In this document: positions 1-11,194 of the stretch, piece after piece
Layout of the letters: every line of letters starts with the position of its first letter
Position numbering within the stretch: position 1 is the first letter of the stretch
Origin: Trigonopsis variabilis
Taxonomy: Eukaryota > Ascomycota > Trigonopsidomycetes > Trigonopsidales > Trigonopsidaceae
Direction of reading: 5' to 3'
DNA length: 64,000 nt
Assembly (NCBI GenBank): GCA_003707065.3
Contig: PPXM03000006.1
Span: 248,001-312,000, forward strand
Translations under genes and position numbers: made by a program
The notes under the pieces: generated by a model
What the model was told of the DNA's origin: nothing
Database searches by the model: none
What the model saw: the letters and a program-made list of their open reading frames with translations, nothing else

Positions 1-342
1 ATTCACACAAACTCGAATAACTACAAGAGCACAGGCACAGTTATCGAGGTGAGTCATTGTGGTTGCGTTGAAAGAGTGGTGCGCACGCCTTTCTAATTTA
101 TCTTGTGGGCCCGGCAGCAGAGACCACTGCGTGGAAAGGGTGTAAGTCAAGCGAGAGTGTTGATGTAAGCTTATGCGAGAAAGAGGTAATACTGAGCAAT
201 GCAAGTCTTGTAACGTAATTAAGCTATTAGTCATGTATAGATGGATACAGAAGGTCTTCTCCTGAGCTCTAGTCTCCTGTAACGTCGGTGTCCACTTTGG
301 TTGCCATCACGAGTGTCAAGCTACATCGAAACAAAATTTTCA
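1..342 (+). promoter_or_regulatory. 5' region of the lysyl-tRNA synthetase gene
   Basis: No coding frame is visible. A donor-like GTGAGT at 49-54 and an AG after a pyrimidine/AT stretch at 229-230 could bound a 5'UTR intron. A short upstream ORF (ATG at 233, stop at 261-263) would lie in the leader if that splice is used. The frame of the downstream CDS is closed by a TAA at 280-282, so no longer N-terminus comes directly from contiguous sequence; a spliced mitochondrial leader exon to the left of the window cannot be excluded. Confidence 0.4.
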
Positions 343-2151
343 ATGGCAGATCCAGTCCAGGAGATTACAGAACAATTACAAAAGACTTACTTAGATCCTG
401 TTACCGGTGAGCAGGTTTCAAAGTCTGAGCTCAAGCGACGAGAAAAGCAGCGAGCTCTTGAAGCGAAGCGAGCCGAGAAGGTAAGACAAGCCCAAATGAT
501 TCAGACCACTAACTAGGTATAGAAGGCTGCCGCTGCTGCCAATAATAGCGAAGCCTCCTCAAAGGCAAAGAAGACGGGCGAAGAGGAAGAAGAGTTGACT
601 CCGAATCAGTACTATGAGATCCGAAGTCGCCATATCAACGCTCTGCGAGAATCCAAGAACCCTTCACCTTATCCTCATAAGTTCCATGTGACTATAGGAA
701 TCGACGAGTTTAATGAGAAATATGCTTCCCTCGAGCGAGGACAGACTTTACCTGAGGAGACCGTTTCCATTGCTGGCCGTGTTCGAGTGGTGCGATCAGC
801 TGGAGCTAATTTAATTTTCTACCAAGTTCATGGCCAAGGTTCGCAAGTCCAAGTCATGGCTCAGTCTCAAGATTGTACTGGGGACTTTGCTGCCATGAAC
901 GAACATATTCGTCGAGGAGATATCATTGGTGTCAAGGGTTTCCCTGGCCGAACTCAACCGAAGAAAGGAGGCGAAGGCACGGTTTCCGTTTTCGCGCGAG
1001 AGATCGTTTTGCTTTCTCCTTCATTACGAATGCTACCCAACGAAGTCGTTTATACCAAGAATGGACGAAAGGGCGGGTTCACCGACATGGAAAGTCGATA
1101 TCGACAACGATACGTTGATCTAATCATGAATGAAAAGGTCCGCAACAAGTTCCTTATCCGGTCCAAGATCGTTCAGTACATGCGACATTACTTTGATAGC
1201 CACGGATTTGTCGAGGTCGAAACTCCTATGATGAATATGATTGCTGGCGGTGCTACGGCGAAGCCGTTTGTCACGCATCACAACGAGCTCGATATGGATC
1301 TCTTCATGCGTGTTGCTCCCGAACTTTACCTCAAGATGCTTGTCGTTGGAGGGCTTGAGCGGGTCTACGAAATTGGTCGACAGTTCCGCAACGAAGGCAT
1401 CGATCTGACTCACAATCCCGAGTTCACCACCTGCGAGTTTTACCAGGCTTATGCTGACGTCTACGATCTGATGGATATCACCGAAGAACTATTCAGTGGT
1501 ATGGTCAAAAGCATCACTGGCTCTTACAAGATTGCTTATCAACCTGAAGGCCCCGAGGGTCGCGAGATCGAGATTGATTTCTCTCGTCCCTGGAAACGAC
1601 TCGACATGATCACTACTCTTGAAGAGCGCCTTGGTGTCAAATTCCCTCCCGGAGACCAACTGCATACAGCCGAGACCGGTGAGTTCCTTCTCAAAATACT
1701 CAAGCAACACAATCTCCAATGCTCGCCTCCTCTGACCAACGCGCGAATGCTTGATAAACTTGTCGGAGAGTTCCTTGAAGACACCTGCATCAACCCCACT
1801 TTTATCTTTGGACACCCTCAGATGATGTCTCCTCTGGCCAAATATCACCGCGACATTCCTGGTCTGTGCGAGAGATTCGAGGTCTTTGTCGCTACAAAGG
1901 AGATCTGCAACGCCTACACCGAGTTGAATGATCCCTTTGACCAGCGGGCTCGATTCGAAGAGCAAGCTCGTCAAAAGGACCAAGGTGACGATGAAGCTCA
2001 GCTCATCGATGAGAACTTCTGTCAAGCTCTCGAGTTCGGCCTCCCTCCCACTGGAGGATGGGGTGCCGGCATCGACCGACTGGCCATGTTCCTCACCAAC
2101 TCTCACTCTATTCGTGAAGTGTTGCTTTTCCCTGCTATGAAGCCTGAATAA
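343..2151 (+). CDS. KRS1: lysyl-tRNA synthetase, cytoplasmic (class II)
   Basis: Charges tRNA-Lys with lysine for translation. Two exons, 343-480 and 523-2151, around a 42-nt intron (GTAAGA ... CTAAC ... TATAG) give 588 aa, the usual length for eukaryotic cytosolic LysRS. The first about 75 residues form a Lys/Arg/Ala-rich extension typical of the eukaryotic enzyme (tRNA binding). Next come an OB-fold anticodon-binding domain ([14 protein letters not shown]) and the class II core with motif 2 ([13 protein letters not shown], about residue 335) and motif 3 ([13 protein letters not shown], about residue 560). The start is the first ATG after an in-frame stop. No separate mitochondrial form is seen here. 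Confidence 0.96.
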
Positions 2152-2303
2152 ATGTAGATGGCATGTATCATAGATGTTAGAGCTTTATTTGGGTCGTTTC
2201 ACTCCTGATTCCGTAGACTTTGTATCTCTTCGGTGGGGCTCGCCCTGTAGTTGCAATCCACCTACCTCCTCGTCATCACCATCATCGGCTTCACCACGCA
2301 ACT

Positions 2304-3086
2304 ATGACAAGGCTGTCTTCGGACGACCTTCGGCCAATAGACCCAGTTCCAATTGAGGACGACTCCAAGGACGATAAGTCAGAGCCAGGCGCTTTAAAAG
2401 ACCATCTCCGTCGCTCGATCCAGCGGTCTTGTTACTCGATCCAGAAATATTCCGCCTATGGTTTTGCTCTCTTTGGGGCTCTTCATATTGCAAACACCCT
2501 GATTGTACCGTCAGCGACATTTTCTGAGGATTCTGCAAATAGTTTCCTACTTTTGGCCAGAGAGGTCTACGCCGGTTCCCCGGTGACAGAGACCGTGTTG
2601 GTGGGAGGAACTCTAGCGGCCCACGTCATCTCTGGTTTGATCTTGAGGTCTATAAGAATATGGCGCGATATAGATTGGTATGGAGCTCGGCGGCGTGTGA
2701 AAATGGGGCCTTTGGCTCTTTCTGGATACCTTAGTCTGATCTGTGTCGTTGCCCACTTGTCTCATGTCCGCTGGGGTCCCCAGTATTTTGGGGTCACCCG
2801 CGATATGATCAATTTCGATTTCATATCTAGGGGCTTTTCTCGTCACCCTTGGCTTTCAACCTTGTTTTACTCTGTTCTAAGTACGGCGGCCATCTTCCAT
2901 ATGACTCTAGGGGCTTGCCGATATCTAAGAATAAGCCCTCCGTCCCGGAAACGGATCTTGAAACACGTGGCAGCTCTCATGCTTCCAGCGCTCGTGATAT
3001 CTTTACGGCTTTATCTCAAAGCTGGCCGAAATATGGGGCTCGCAGCCAGGGGATATGACGCAATTTACGCAAAATTGAGACTCTAA
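2304..3086 (+). CDS. MCP1: Mcp1-like mitochondrial membrane protein
   Basis: A 260-aa, intronless, multi-spanning protein. An acidic N-terminus (residues 1-40) is followed by at least four hydrophobic segments: near YSAYGFALFGALHIANTL, a helix after TVLVGGTLAAHVISGL, LALSGYLSLICVVAHL, and LFYSVLSTAAIFHMTLGA. The spacing, with His residues inside the helices (LHIANT, AHVISG, AHLSHVRWG), matches the fungal Mcp1/DUF1691 family. In budding yeast that protein sits in the mitochondrial outer membrane, suppresses loss of the ER-mitochondria tether ERMES and recruits the lipid transporter Vps13. Function here is by family resemblance. The start is the first ATG in frame; a longer open frame runs upstream without an ATG. 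Confidence 0.72.
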   Translation: MTRLSSDDLRPIDPVPIEDDSKDDKSEPGALKDHLRRSIQRSCYSIQKYSAYGFALFGALHIANTLIVPSATFSEDSANSFLLLAREVYAGSPVTETVLVGGTLAAHVISGLILRSIRIWRDIDWYGARRRVKMGPLALSGYLSLICVVAHLSHVRWGPQYFGVTRDMINFDFISRGFSRHPWLSTLFYSVLSTAAIFHMTLGACRYLRISPPSRKRILKHVAALMLPALVISLRLYLKAGRNMGLAARGYDAIYAKLRL

Positions 3087-3687
3087 TAATCTTCATCCAT
3101 CTGATTTTGCATAAAGTGGAATAGTCAGACAAAATATGGATGCTTTGATACTAACTAGCCCGTTAGCTTAGTATCCCCTGTTCTCCCATTGGCCCATGGT
3201 ACGTCCTTCTCAGCGCCTAAGGCCGACTCTACATAGCAACGCAGTAGAAATTAATGAATGCTTGTCTAGTGTTGCAGCTGAAAGTCTTGAATACCTGCTA
3301 GCTAGTTCACGACTTTTTGACCTGTCTCTCTGACTGGCTTTCAGGGTATAATTGCTGCATCTCAAGAATAAGGTGACGGTTCGACCACTACTTCTACAGT
3401 GTGAGAATCGAATAAGTTTTGGTAGTGTGAATATTGACAAAGTGTGCCAATAGTATCGTATATGCCTAAGCTTAGACTTGGTGAAGAGCATCATAACTCC
3501 ATCTACTAGTGCGTTGTTTGTAAATCCCAGAGGCATCAATTATTTGAACTTTCATGTCCCACTGAGCTTTCAGATTCCATTATTGCATACATTCTACGTT
3601 TCATGCAAAAAGAATGCGACTCAACCGCGTCTACCCACCAGTTTAAGTGACAGAATAAGATCAGCCATGCCTCGCTTTGGCCCAATG
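3087..3687. other. intergenic region between convergent genes
   Basis: Holds the 3' ends of the Mcp1-like gene (+) and the Mam3-like gene (-). ORFs in it are short, with no recognisable protein. I see no tRNA, repeat or mobile element. Confidence 0.6.
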
Positions 3688-5593
3688 TCAGCTATGGCCC
3701 TTGGTGCCGTTATGACGATGACTTCGGAAAGATTCATCTGATCCATCATCTGCGCTCTCACTTTGCTGGATAACAGTCTTTGGCACTCCCCCAACGTTCA
3801 CCACGCTTTCAATCAGTCCGTTACTTAAAACAGACGTTGAAGGCATAACACTATCTTGGCTGGCCGAGCGTCGCCCTTGGTTGCTGATGTCAATTGCAAA
3901 CGAATGGTCGACAGCACCCTGTTCGGTGCTGTGGATGATACCATGGTTAGTGACGATGTGTCCACCATGTGCAGATCCGTAATCCCGATCATTCTGAGCA
4001 GACGTGCGGCCACTATTTGAGTTCAGCAAAGGCTCGTTTGACCCCACCGATCCATATAGGGCTCCATTTTCATGAGAAGGTCGGTCTTCGCTATCGGCAA
4101 GTGACGCGCGACTAGTATCAGCAACAGCGGCTTTAATTTTCACTTTGGTATTCTGAGTGATCTTGGGGTTCGAAGCCGGGTTCTTTGGATTCAGCTTGTG
4201 CGTCTTTATGGACGGCAAGGAAGAAGCCAGATATTCGCCATGACTCTTTTGGGTGCCGCTACCTGAATGGTTCTGAAGATACTGGGCATAGCTGCGTTTA
4301 GAAAACGGGCCTGGGTGGACACGTCGAATGGCGCGATGTACGTCGACGTAGACGTCGCTTTCATCGACGATCTCTTCCCCAATTAGCTCCTCAATGACGT
4401 CTTCCAAAGTCAAGACTCCAATAGCTCCGGTAGACTCACCAGGCGTGCGAGATACAACAACCATATGTGACTTTCCTTCTTGGAAATAGTTGAGAATGTT
4501 CAAACAAGACGTATCCGGAGCAGTTTCTGGTAAAGTAGCCAGAGGAAAAGAAGATATAGATAGAGCGTCCTCAGGGTCGTAAGAGATAAGAATCCTAACT
4601 AGCAACATTCCCACGAAATTCAACGGTTCACCTGGGGCATGGATTGGAATTCTCGAGTAACCAGCTTTCAAGATTTTCTCCACTGTTGCCTCGTCCAAAA
4701 TATCATCCGAGGACATGGTGAAGACATCTTCTATCGGCGTCATAATTTGGCATACTTCCTTCTCTTTAAGATCCAAGACCGCAGAGATGATCGTCACTTC
4801 ATCTTCGCTAAGCCGTTCGACCCCCATGGTTCGATGGAGCGTGACTAAAGTCTTCAACCCCGCCTTTCGGTAAAGTGTTCCATGACCTTCACCAAGGGCC
4901 CAATCCAAGAGTAAGGCAATAGGATAGGCGATAGGGTACAAAAAGTACATTAGACCTAGCACAAAAGGAGAAAACATCGCGCCAATCTGGAGACCATATC
5001 GAACGCATAAGGACTGGGGAATGATCTCTCCAAAAATGACAATAGAGGCAGTTGAGGTGACCACAGCAGCTAGGCCACCGCCTAGACAGCGATCCAAAAC
5101 TACTGGGAGAGTCTCGTTGGTAATGACATTGCTCACTGTCGTCAGTCTCTGGCTATCGGCTATAAGGCCATGGCTTACATAAAAGCGTCACAAGCACCCA
5201 GTGCTTGCCTCGTTTCAATAATCTCAGCACCGTCGAGGCTGCTTTCTTCTCCCACGGTTCACCAGATTGTGAAATCACTTGTAACTGTCCCGGTTAGTTG
5301 TCCCAAGGAATTTTTTCTCACGTAGATTTCATCTTGACCCATTAAACCGAGAGTCAGTCCTGGTAATTAGATCAAAACCTCAAGCATAGCTCTTGCGTAC
5401 CTGCAAATACACCTCCTAGAAGAACTAGAATGGTGGAACAGATGATGTAAAACATCTTGCTGCCGTCATTCTCATACCCTGGCTCCGCATCTTCAAAGGC
5501 TTTAATAGGATGGGCATATATATACCGGGTAAATATTGAAGATAAATAGATTAATTTGACAACTCCAGTTGCAGGAGAATATCTCAAGCTCAT
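3688..5593 (-). CDS. MAM3: Mam3/CNNM-family protein (DUF21 plus CBS pair)
   Basis: Four exons on the minus strand: 5593-5401, 5359-5322, 5284-5179 and 5135-3688, giving 594 aa. The small 38-nt exon 2 restores the family signature [18 protein letters not shown] across the first junction; exon 3 encodes the [10 protein letters not shown] and [15 protein letters not shown] block. The product has an N-terminal hydrophobic segment, a DUF21/CNNM membrane domain (about residues 45-215), then two CBS domains ([14 protein letters not shown] ... [20 protein letters not shown]), and a Ser/Asn-rich tail of about 200 residues. Yeast Mam3 is a vacuolar protein linked to metal (Mg, Mn, Co) sensitivity; animal CNNMs control Mg2+ transport. 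The splice sites were chosen because they alone keep this conserved core open. Confidence 0.88.
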
Positions 5594-5862
5594 CCAAGTC
5601 TGGAAGTCTAGTTGGTTGTTAAGGTCTGTTCGTCGTTGCGCTGCAGACTAGCAGTCCGACCTAATACATGCACGTGTTTCGGACCGAGACAAGAAAAGAT
5701 TGCTCCCTCTTGGGCTAAGCTTGAAATAGCTGTACTAAAACGTTAGAATCTCTTTAATCTACGTCATGGCTTACAATATCCACACAGATGATGCTTTACG
5801 GTGGTAATCATTAAAGGTCACTCGTTATGTAGCACGTTTTCATTCTAAACTCCTCCGTCATG

Positions 5863-7427
5863 CTAATGCTTGAATGATCGCTCGATAATCTTTGTAAGAT
5901 CTTCAACCAAATGGGCATCGTCTGCAAGACTATCTAAGGGAGCGAGGCTGAGAACTCGTCGCTGGGGAAGGGTTCCAGCGACAAGGCCAGGAACGTCGGC
6001 CTGGGAGAAGCCAAGATCAGTTAAACCGCTAGGCTGGTCTCCAAGGTTCTCCAAGAACTTCTTGATACCCTCGCCTAGAAGTTCTCCAGCCGACTCTCTC
6101 TTGGCATTCGAGATGTCAACGCCAAAAACTTCGGCCGCTTTGAGATGTCGGTCAGGGTTACTGGGTCCAGTGAACGTAAAGACAGCAGGAGCAGTCACGG
6201 CGACACTGACGCCATGAGGAATAATAGGATGGTCGACTTTGTAGCCAGGGTGTTTATAGCCGTGGTTCATACCAGAGATGGGATAAGAAATACCGTGGCA
6301 GAGATGGACACCGGCATTACCAAAACCAATTCCAGCCAAGGTGGCTGCCAATAACATCTTTTCCTGGGCTTCGTAGTCTTCAGGGTCCTTAACACTTCGA
6401 GGAAGATACTCGACTGTCATCTTGAGGGCAGCAAATGAGAAAATGTCGGAGATGGGGTTGGCTCCCTGGTAAGCAGGACGTTGGATAGGGTTGGCAGGAC
6501 GCGGGACTCGCTCGTTGAAAGGAATAGCGGTCCAGCTTTCGAGAGAGTGGCAAAGGACATCTAAACCGGATGATGATTTGACTTGAGAAGGCATTGATCG
6601 AGTATTGATGGGGTCCACGACGCCCAACAAAGGCTTGAGGTTTCGGTGTGCGATACCAGTCTTTGCTTTCTTGTCCACGATATCAAAGATAGCAGTACCA
6701 GTAGTTTCTGAACCAGTTCCTGCCGTGGTGGGAACAGCAACTAAGGGGTGAATCTTTCGATCAACCACTTTACCACCACCCATAGGGGCGTTAACAAAGT
6801 CCATCACGTCATTCTCGGGATAGATCTGCATCAGATTTGCGATCTTTGCAGTGTCAATGACCTTCGAGTTAGAAGCCAATTCTTCGGGTGCCACTTACCG
6901 AACCTCCGCCAACAGCAAGGTATGCATCAGGTTGAGTATCTCTGGCCCACTGAATAGCCTTTCGAACGCTAGAAAAGTCAGTCGCTGTACCGATCAAAGA
7001 CTTACGCGGGGTCCTTGGGCTCAATCCGAACATCACTGAAAACAGAGTACTTCAATCCTTGGCTTTCAAGCGCTTCCCGAGCCAAGTCCATGGGTTCAAG
7101 ATTGAGAATATTATTGTCGGTAAAGACCGCAATATGCTTGGCTCCCATGTTGCTAAAATCCATTCCGACCTCCTTGGTCACTCCCGGTCCATAACGGATG
7201 TTGCTGGCTGCCATCTCGAAGGCATACTCCTTTTCAGGAGCACTGCTTGGAGATGCCATCGACCGGCGAGATCCTTTGACCACGTCGAGGGCGGCAGAGA
7301 GAACTCCGCGGCTAGCCCGACCGGCAGTGCAGACATGACAAGGACAAGACGAAGAATGGTTCTGGATCGTTCGCAGCAATCCTGCAGCACGAGATCTAGC
7401 GGAAGCAGCTTGGCGGATTATGGTCAT
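5863..7427 (-). CDS. ADHFE1: mitochondrial hydroxyacid-oxoacid transhydrogenase
   Basis: Catalyses cofactor-free hydride exchange: 4-hydroxybutyrate plus 2-oxoglutarate to succinate semialdehyde plus D-2-hydroxyglutarate. Exons 7427-7006, 6968-6899 and 6861-5863 give 496 aa. The 70-nt middle exon completes the nucleotide-binding motif VGGGSVIDTAK across the second splice, confirming both introns (38 and 37 nt). The iron-dependent alcohol dehydrogenase fold is clear, with metal-ligand His regions near HLCHGISYPISG and HPIIPHGVSVAV. The first about 60 residues are Arg/Ser/Ala-rich with few acidic residues, as in a mitochondrial presequence. The gene is divergent from the inositol-type transporter across a 1.7-kb gap. 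Confidence 0.93.
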
Positions 7428-9120
7428 TGTGGTTCAATTGAAGAGAATCAGGGAGATAGGCAGAAGGAATCGCTTTTATAGGGAGTGATCGGTAATGTGG
7501 GGGAGGTGCGCCGGAATAGGAAAGCCGTTGGGACAACTTTGGCTTGGCGTTTGGCTCTCGCGCGCTTACTCCATCTTCCCCAGATCTATACCCCGCACAG
7601 TATATAAACTAAGGGCACTGGCCAGCGATAAAGACATGCTGCCAGCAATGATAGAGTAAGCATCCAAGTTTCCATCAGTCAAGCGTGCTACAGGGAGCCA
7701 TAGTTGCAACGGAGCATCCGAAGCTCACCACCTGCAGTAAGGGACAAGGCGTAAAATAAGTTACTCTTTTTGGAAGAAAGGAACGTTATTGCTTTTAGAT
7801 AGTTTGTACTGGGTCTGAATTGCATAAAAGTTTCTATTTAAGCCCTAGTAAAAAGGTTCTAGTCTGACTGATTCGCTTACAGTATGGAATGTCCATTTAT
7901 TCGTGGCCTCGAGGGAGAAAAAGGGGGGTATACCGATTCCAAAAACGGTAACACTTCCGAGAGAAAGTGATGGCTGAGGTGATATCTATTGACCACGCAG
8001 ACGCGAGCTCTGAATCTCTTATCGCAAGCATCTCCTGCTTAGCGACAGTGTGTCTCTTTTGCTCTTGTAGGCCAGTAGCTATGTACGAATGGAAACAGAC
8101 CAGAGTTAATGTGGAGTAAATTCGAAATCTACTATAATAGACCTTGGGATTTTTGATCAATTAAGGCTCTACAAGACTTTGACTCGTCAAATTCCCCCGG
8201 TCTCTCCCGAAAATTGGATTTTCGGAATTGACTCCATGAACCGGGAGAGCACGTTGACGAGAATATTTGACACAGCAGCAATACCTCAGACCCATCCTAC
8301 GTTCCCCTCAGTTGGATTAAATAGGTCAACAGAGATGACCCATTCTTTTTCGAGCTCCTTGTGTTATAAGACTCTTTACGATAACCTCTGCTAATTGTCA
8401 TAATTGTCACCCGACACATAGCTGTCTTCTGAGTGGTAGCTTGCTAAAGCAGTAAATTCCACAGTATTGTCGACTCTATCGACCTAGACAATATAGGAAA
8501 CTGTTCAGACATCTATCTCGTCATTGTGACCAGACAGTAGTGGTCTGTAGAGATCCACAATTCGAGGTCTTACGCAGAAGATTATATTTTGCGAGCAAGA
8601 TGGTTAAATGGAGTGACTTAGGAAAGACGGTTGACTTCAATTATCATTTGCCTTTACATTGTTCATGTGACCCACCCTCGCACAGACCTTGTGTTGAACT
8701 TTCCAGAACGAGACTTTTGTTGTGTCGACCATTTTCGGGAATGTTCCAAGGCAAGCTCTCTGAGTCAAGAAACCCGGTTCGCCAGGCCAAGGCTACCAAA
8801 TTGTAGCAATTTAACAGACGGCTGTAGAGATTGAGAAAACACAAACCTTTGCAAACACCTGGGAGCGCTTAGCACCAAAGCAAGTCCCAGTCTGACCTTC
8901 AGTCACGTGACAATACAGTACGGAATAACTGAGCGCGTGCCCGGCAACGATTCCTCCCACTAATTACCACATCGTTTAACCACTCGAATAAACGAACCAC
9001 GTCTTTATCTTTCAATCATTCAAAAACTCTAGGGTTTTCGATAGAAAGCAATTACTAAGCAGATTTTCGCGTTCTCTCGTTCACTACCGAAGATTTTAGG
9101 TATCCTGGCCGAAAACTCAG
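7428..9120. promoter_or_regulatory. 1.7-kb divergent intergenic region (ADHFE1 / inositol-type transporter)
   Basis: No convincing gene: all frames break into fragments below 90 aa without family signatures. A TATA-like TATATAAA lies at 7601-7608, about 175 nt upstream of ADHFE1. Toward the transporter I see CATGTGA at 8664-8670 (resembling the yeast UAS-INO core) and TCACGTGA at 8903-8910, a perfect bHLH-type E-box 211 nt before the transporter ATG. An inverted repeat CCGAAAA-TTGGA-TTTTCGG occupies 8207-8225. The length of the gap suggests a heavily regulated promoter. Confidence 0.5.
8903..8910. promoter_or_regulatory. palindromic E-box TCACGTGA upstream of the transporter
   Basis: Exact CACGTG core with TCA/TGA flanks, 211 nt before the ATG at 9121. 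Fungal bHLH regulators (Cbf1, Ino2/Ino4, SREBP types) bind such sites. Whether it is used here is inference. Confidence 0.35.
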
Positions 9121-10794
9121 ATGGCTAAAGTTTCAGCGGAACATGACGGAGGTGTTTCTGTTCAATCTGTAAGCAGTGAATCACAAACAATCAAAGATGG
9201 TGCAAACAATTCCTTTGATGAAGGCCCATATGTCCGTGACGGGTCTGATTCCGCTTATCCTATTCCTGTCAGTAATGCAAATATCGAGGCTGCTCCTTTG
9301 AATCCGTTTATTTTCATCTTGACTGGGGTTGCTTCTCTATCTGGATTTATGTTTGGCTATGATACCGGTTATATTTCTGCTTCCTTGGTTCAGATGGGTA
9401 CCGACCTTGGCCACGTTCTCACGTCTGGTGATAAATCTCTTATCACTTCAGCTCTAAGTTTGGGCGCTTTGTTGGGAGGAGTTATTGCTGGTTGGATCGC
9501 GGATGTCATCGGTCGAAAGTGGGTCATTTTGATTGCTAATTCTCTCTTCATCGTCGGAGCCAGCTTGCAGACAAGCGCTCACCATGTGTGGCCCATGATA
9601 GTCGGGCGGTTCATCATGGGCTGGGGAGTCGGTCTGGCAAGTTTGCTGGCACCTCTCTACATCTCTGAACTGGCTCCTTCCCGATTCAGAGGGCGATTGG
9701 TCGTCATGAACGTCATGGCAATCACCGGAGGTCAAGTAGTCGCGTATGCTGTTGGTGCCGGCTTGGAGCATGTCAATAACGGATGGAGAATCCTGGTGGG
9801 TCTAAGTATGATTCCTGCTACGATCCAGGCGATCATGTTCATTTTCATGCCCGACACTCCTCGCTATCTTGTTGCCAAAGGACGGTTTGACGAGGCTCGC
9901 AAGGTTATCAAGATGTCTTATTCGAGATCAACCCAGGAGGAAGTCGATCGACATGTCCAGAATCTCATCACCGGTAACAAGGATATCTTTCCCGAAGTTA
10001 GCGGGTTTAAAAAATTCTTTCTATTATTGAAGATGCTCCACACTGTCCCCTCTAACTTTCGGGCTTTGATCATTGCCTGTGGTCTCCAGGGCTTACAGCA
10101 ATTTTGTGGTTTCAATACTTTGATGTACTACTCTGCTACTATATTCCAAACAGTCGGATTCGATAACGCTACTGCCACGTCACTGATTATCGCTGGTACG
10201 AATTTTGTGTTTACGTGTGTGGCCTTTGTTATTATCGACAAAGTTGGCCGACGGCGCATGCTTCTTTGCACAGTGTGGGGCATGTCTGCGGGCATGATCA
10301 TTTGCGCTATTGCGTTCCATTTTCTGCCTCACGGAGATGATGCCTACGATAATCCTTGGGGAAAGCTCATTCTCGCATCGATGATCATATACGTTGCCTT
10401 TTATACTTCTGGCATAGGTAATGTTCCCTGGCAACAGAGTGAACTGTTTCCCATGTCTGTTCGAGGATTGGGCACTGGTATTTCAACCGCTTGCAACTGG
10501 GCAGGTAATTTGGTCATCAGCTCTACCTTCCTGACGATGTTGAATAATATAACTCCTACTGGTACCTTTGCCTTCTTTGCAGCTCTGTGTGCTGTCGGTG
10601 AAGTTTTTGTTTTCTTCTGCTACCCAGAGACCGCCGGCATTCCGCTCGAGGAGATCCAGCACTTGCTGACTGGTGGCTTCAATGTCAGAGAAAGCGAGCG
10701 ATTAAGCAGAGAATGGCGTCGCCAGAATAAGGCTGACAGTCTTGCTAGAAGGGATGAAGAAATTTCCAGAGAAAATAACTCTGACGTCCTCTAG
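9121..10794 (+). CDS. ITR1: myo-inositol-type sugar transporter (MFS)
   Basis: A 557-aa intronless, 12-TM major facilitator protein of the sugar-porter family that would import inositol by H+ symport at the plasma membrane. It has a hydrophilic N-terminus (about 60 residues), GYDTGYISASL in TM1, the loop motif GWIADVIGRKWV, PLYISELAPSRFRGRL after TM4, MPDTPRYLVAKGR after TM6, LQGLQQFCGFNTLMYYS in TM7 and CYPETAGIPLEEIQ after TM12. The D-T-G-Y-I-S and E-L-A-P signatures and DTPR (rather than ESPR) are those of fungal ITR-type inositol permeases more than hexose carriers. Substrate is inferred. The C-terminal tail is charged. Confidence 0.88.
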   Translation: MAKVSAEHDGGVSVQSVSSESQTIKDGANNSFDEGPYVRDGSDSAYPIPVSNANIEAAPLNPFIFILTGVASLSGFMFGYDTGYISASLVQMGTDLGHVLTSGDKSLITSALSLGALLGGVIAGWIADVIGRKWVILIANSLFIVGASLQTSAHHVWPMIVGRFIMGWGVGLASLLAPLYISELAPSRFRGRLVVMNVMAITGGQVVAYAVGAGLEHVNNGWRILVGLSMIPATIQAIMFIFMPDTPRYLVAKGRFDEARKVIKMSYSRSTQEEVDRHVQNLITGNKDIFPEVSGFKKFFLLLKMLHTVPSNFRALIIACGLQGLQQFCGFNTLMYYSATIFQTVGFDNATATSLIIAGTNFVFTCVAFVIIDKVGRRRMLLCTVWGMSAGMIICAIAFHFLPHGDDAYDNPWGKLILASMIIYVAFYTSGIGNVPWQQSELFPMSVRGLGTGISTACNWAGNLVISSTFLTMLNNITPTGTFAFFAALCAVGEVFVFFCYPETAGIPLEEIQHLLTGGFNVRESERLSREWRRQNKADSLARRDEEISRENNSDVL

Positions 10795-11194
10795 GCCCTC
10801 TAGAGGGTTGAGGATACCTGATTTTCGATTTTTGAATGATCAGATCCATCATACTAATAAACTTTATCACTTTATAATTTAATGGTGCATGATTTGAGAT
10901 GTTTCGAAATTTGATTGGATGGGCGCAAGGAAATTGGTTTATTGGGCGTTAATAATTTGTCATTAAAGCGGGCTAGAGTTGATTGGAATTTTCCGTCTGG
11001 TGCAACAGACGCAGACCTAGCTCGACTTTTAGATCACTATCTTCTTCTCTTGTAGCCGATTCCACGATGCGGATGGAACATGATTCATGTGCGTAATTAA
11101 TTAAAACAGAGGATAATTTTTAATAAAGAACATGATGAGAGTCATTATAATATACAAGACGAAGGATTTTCTAGTTGTTTCACGGTTCTAACCT
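10795..11194. other. intergenic region between convergent genes
   Basis: 3' flanks of the transporter (+) and SPF27 (-). A palindromic CCCTCTAGAGGG sits at 10797-10808, just after the transporter stop. AT-rich stretches follow, as expected of polyadenylation regions. No gene is seen. Confidence 0.5.

Noticed and set aside
1489-2106. 205-aa open frame antisense to lysyl-tRNA synthetase
   Set aside because: Mirror of biased codon use in KRS1; no start context, motif or splice signal of its own.
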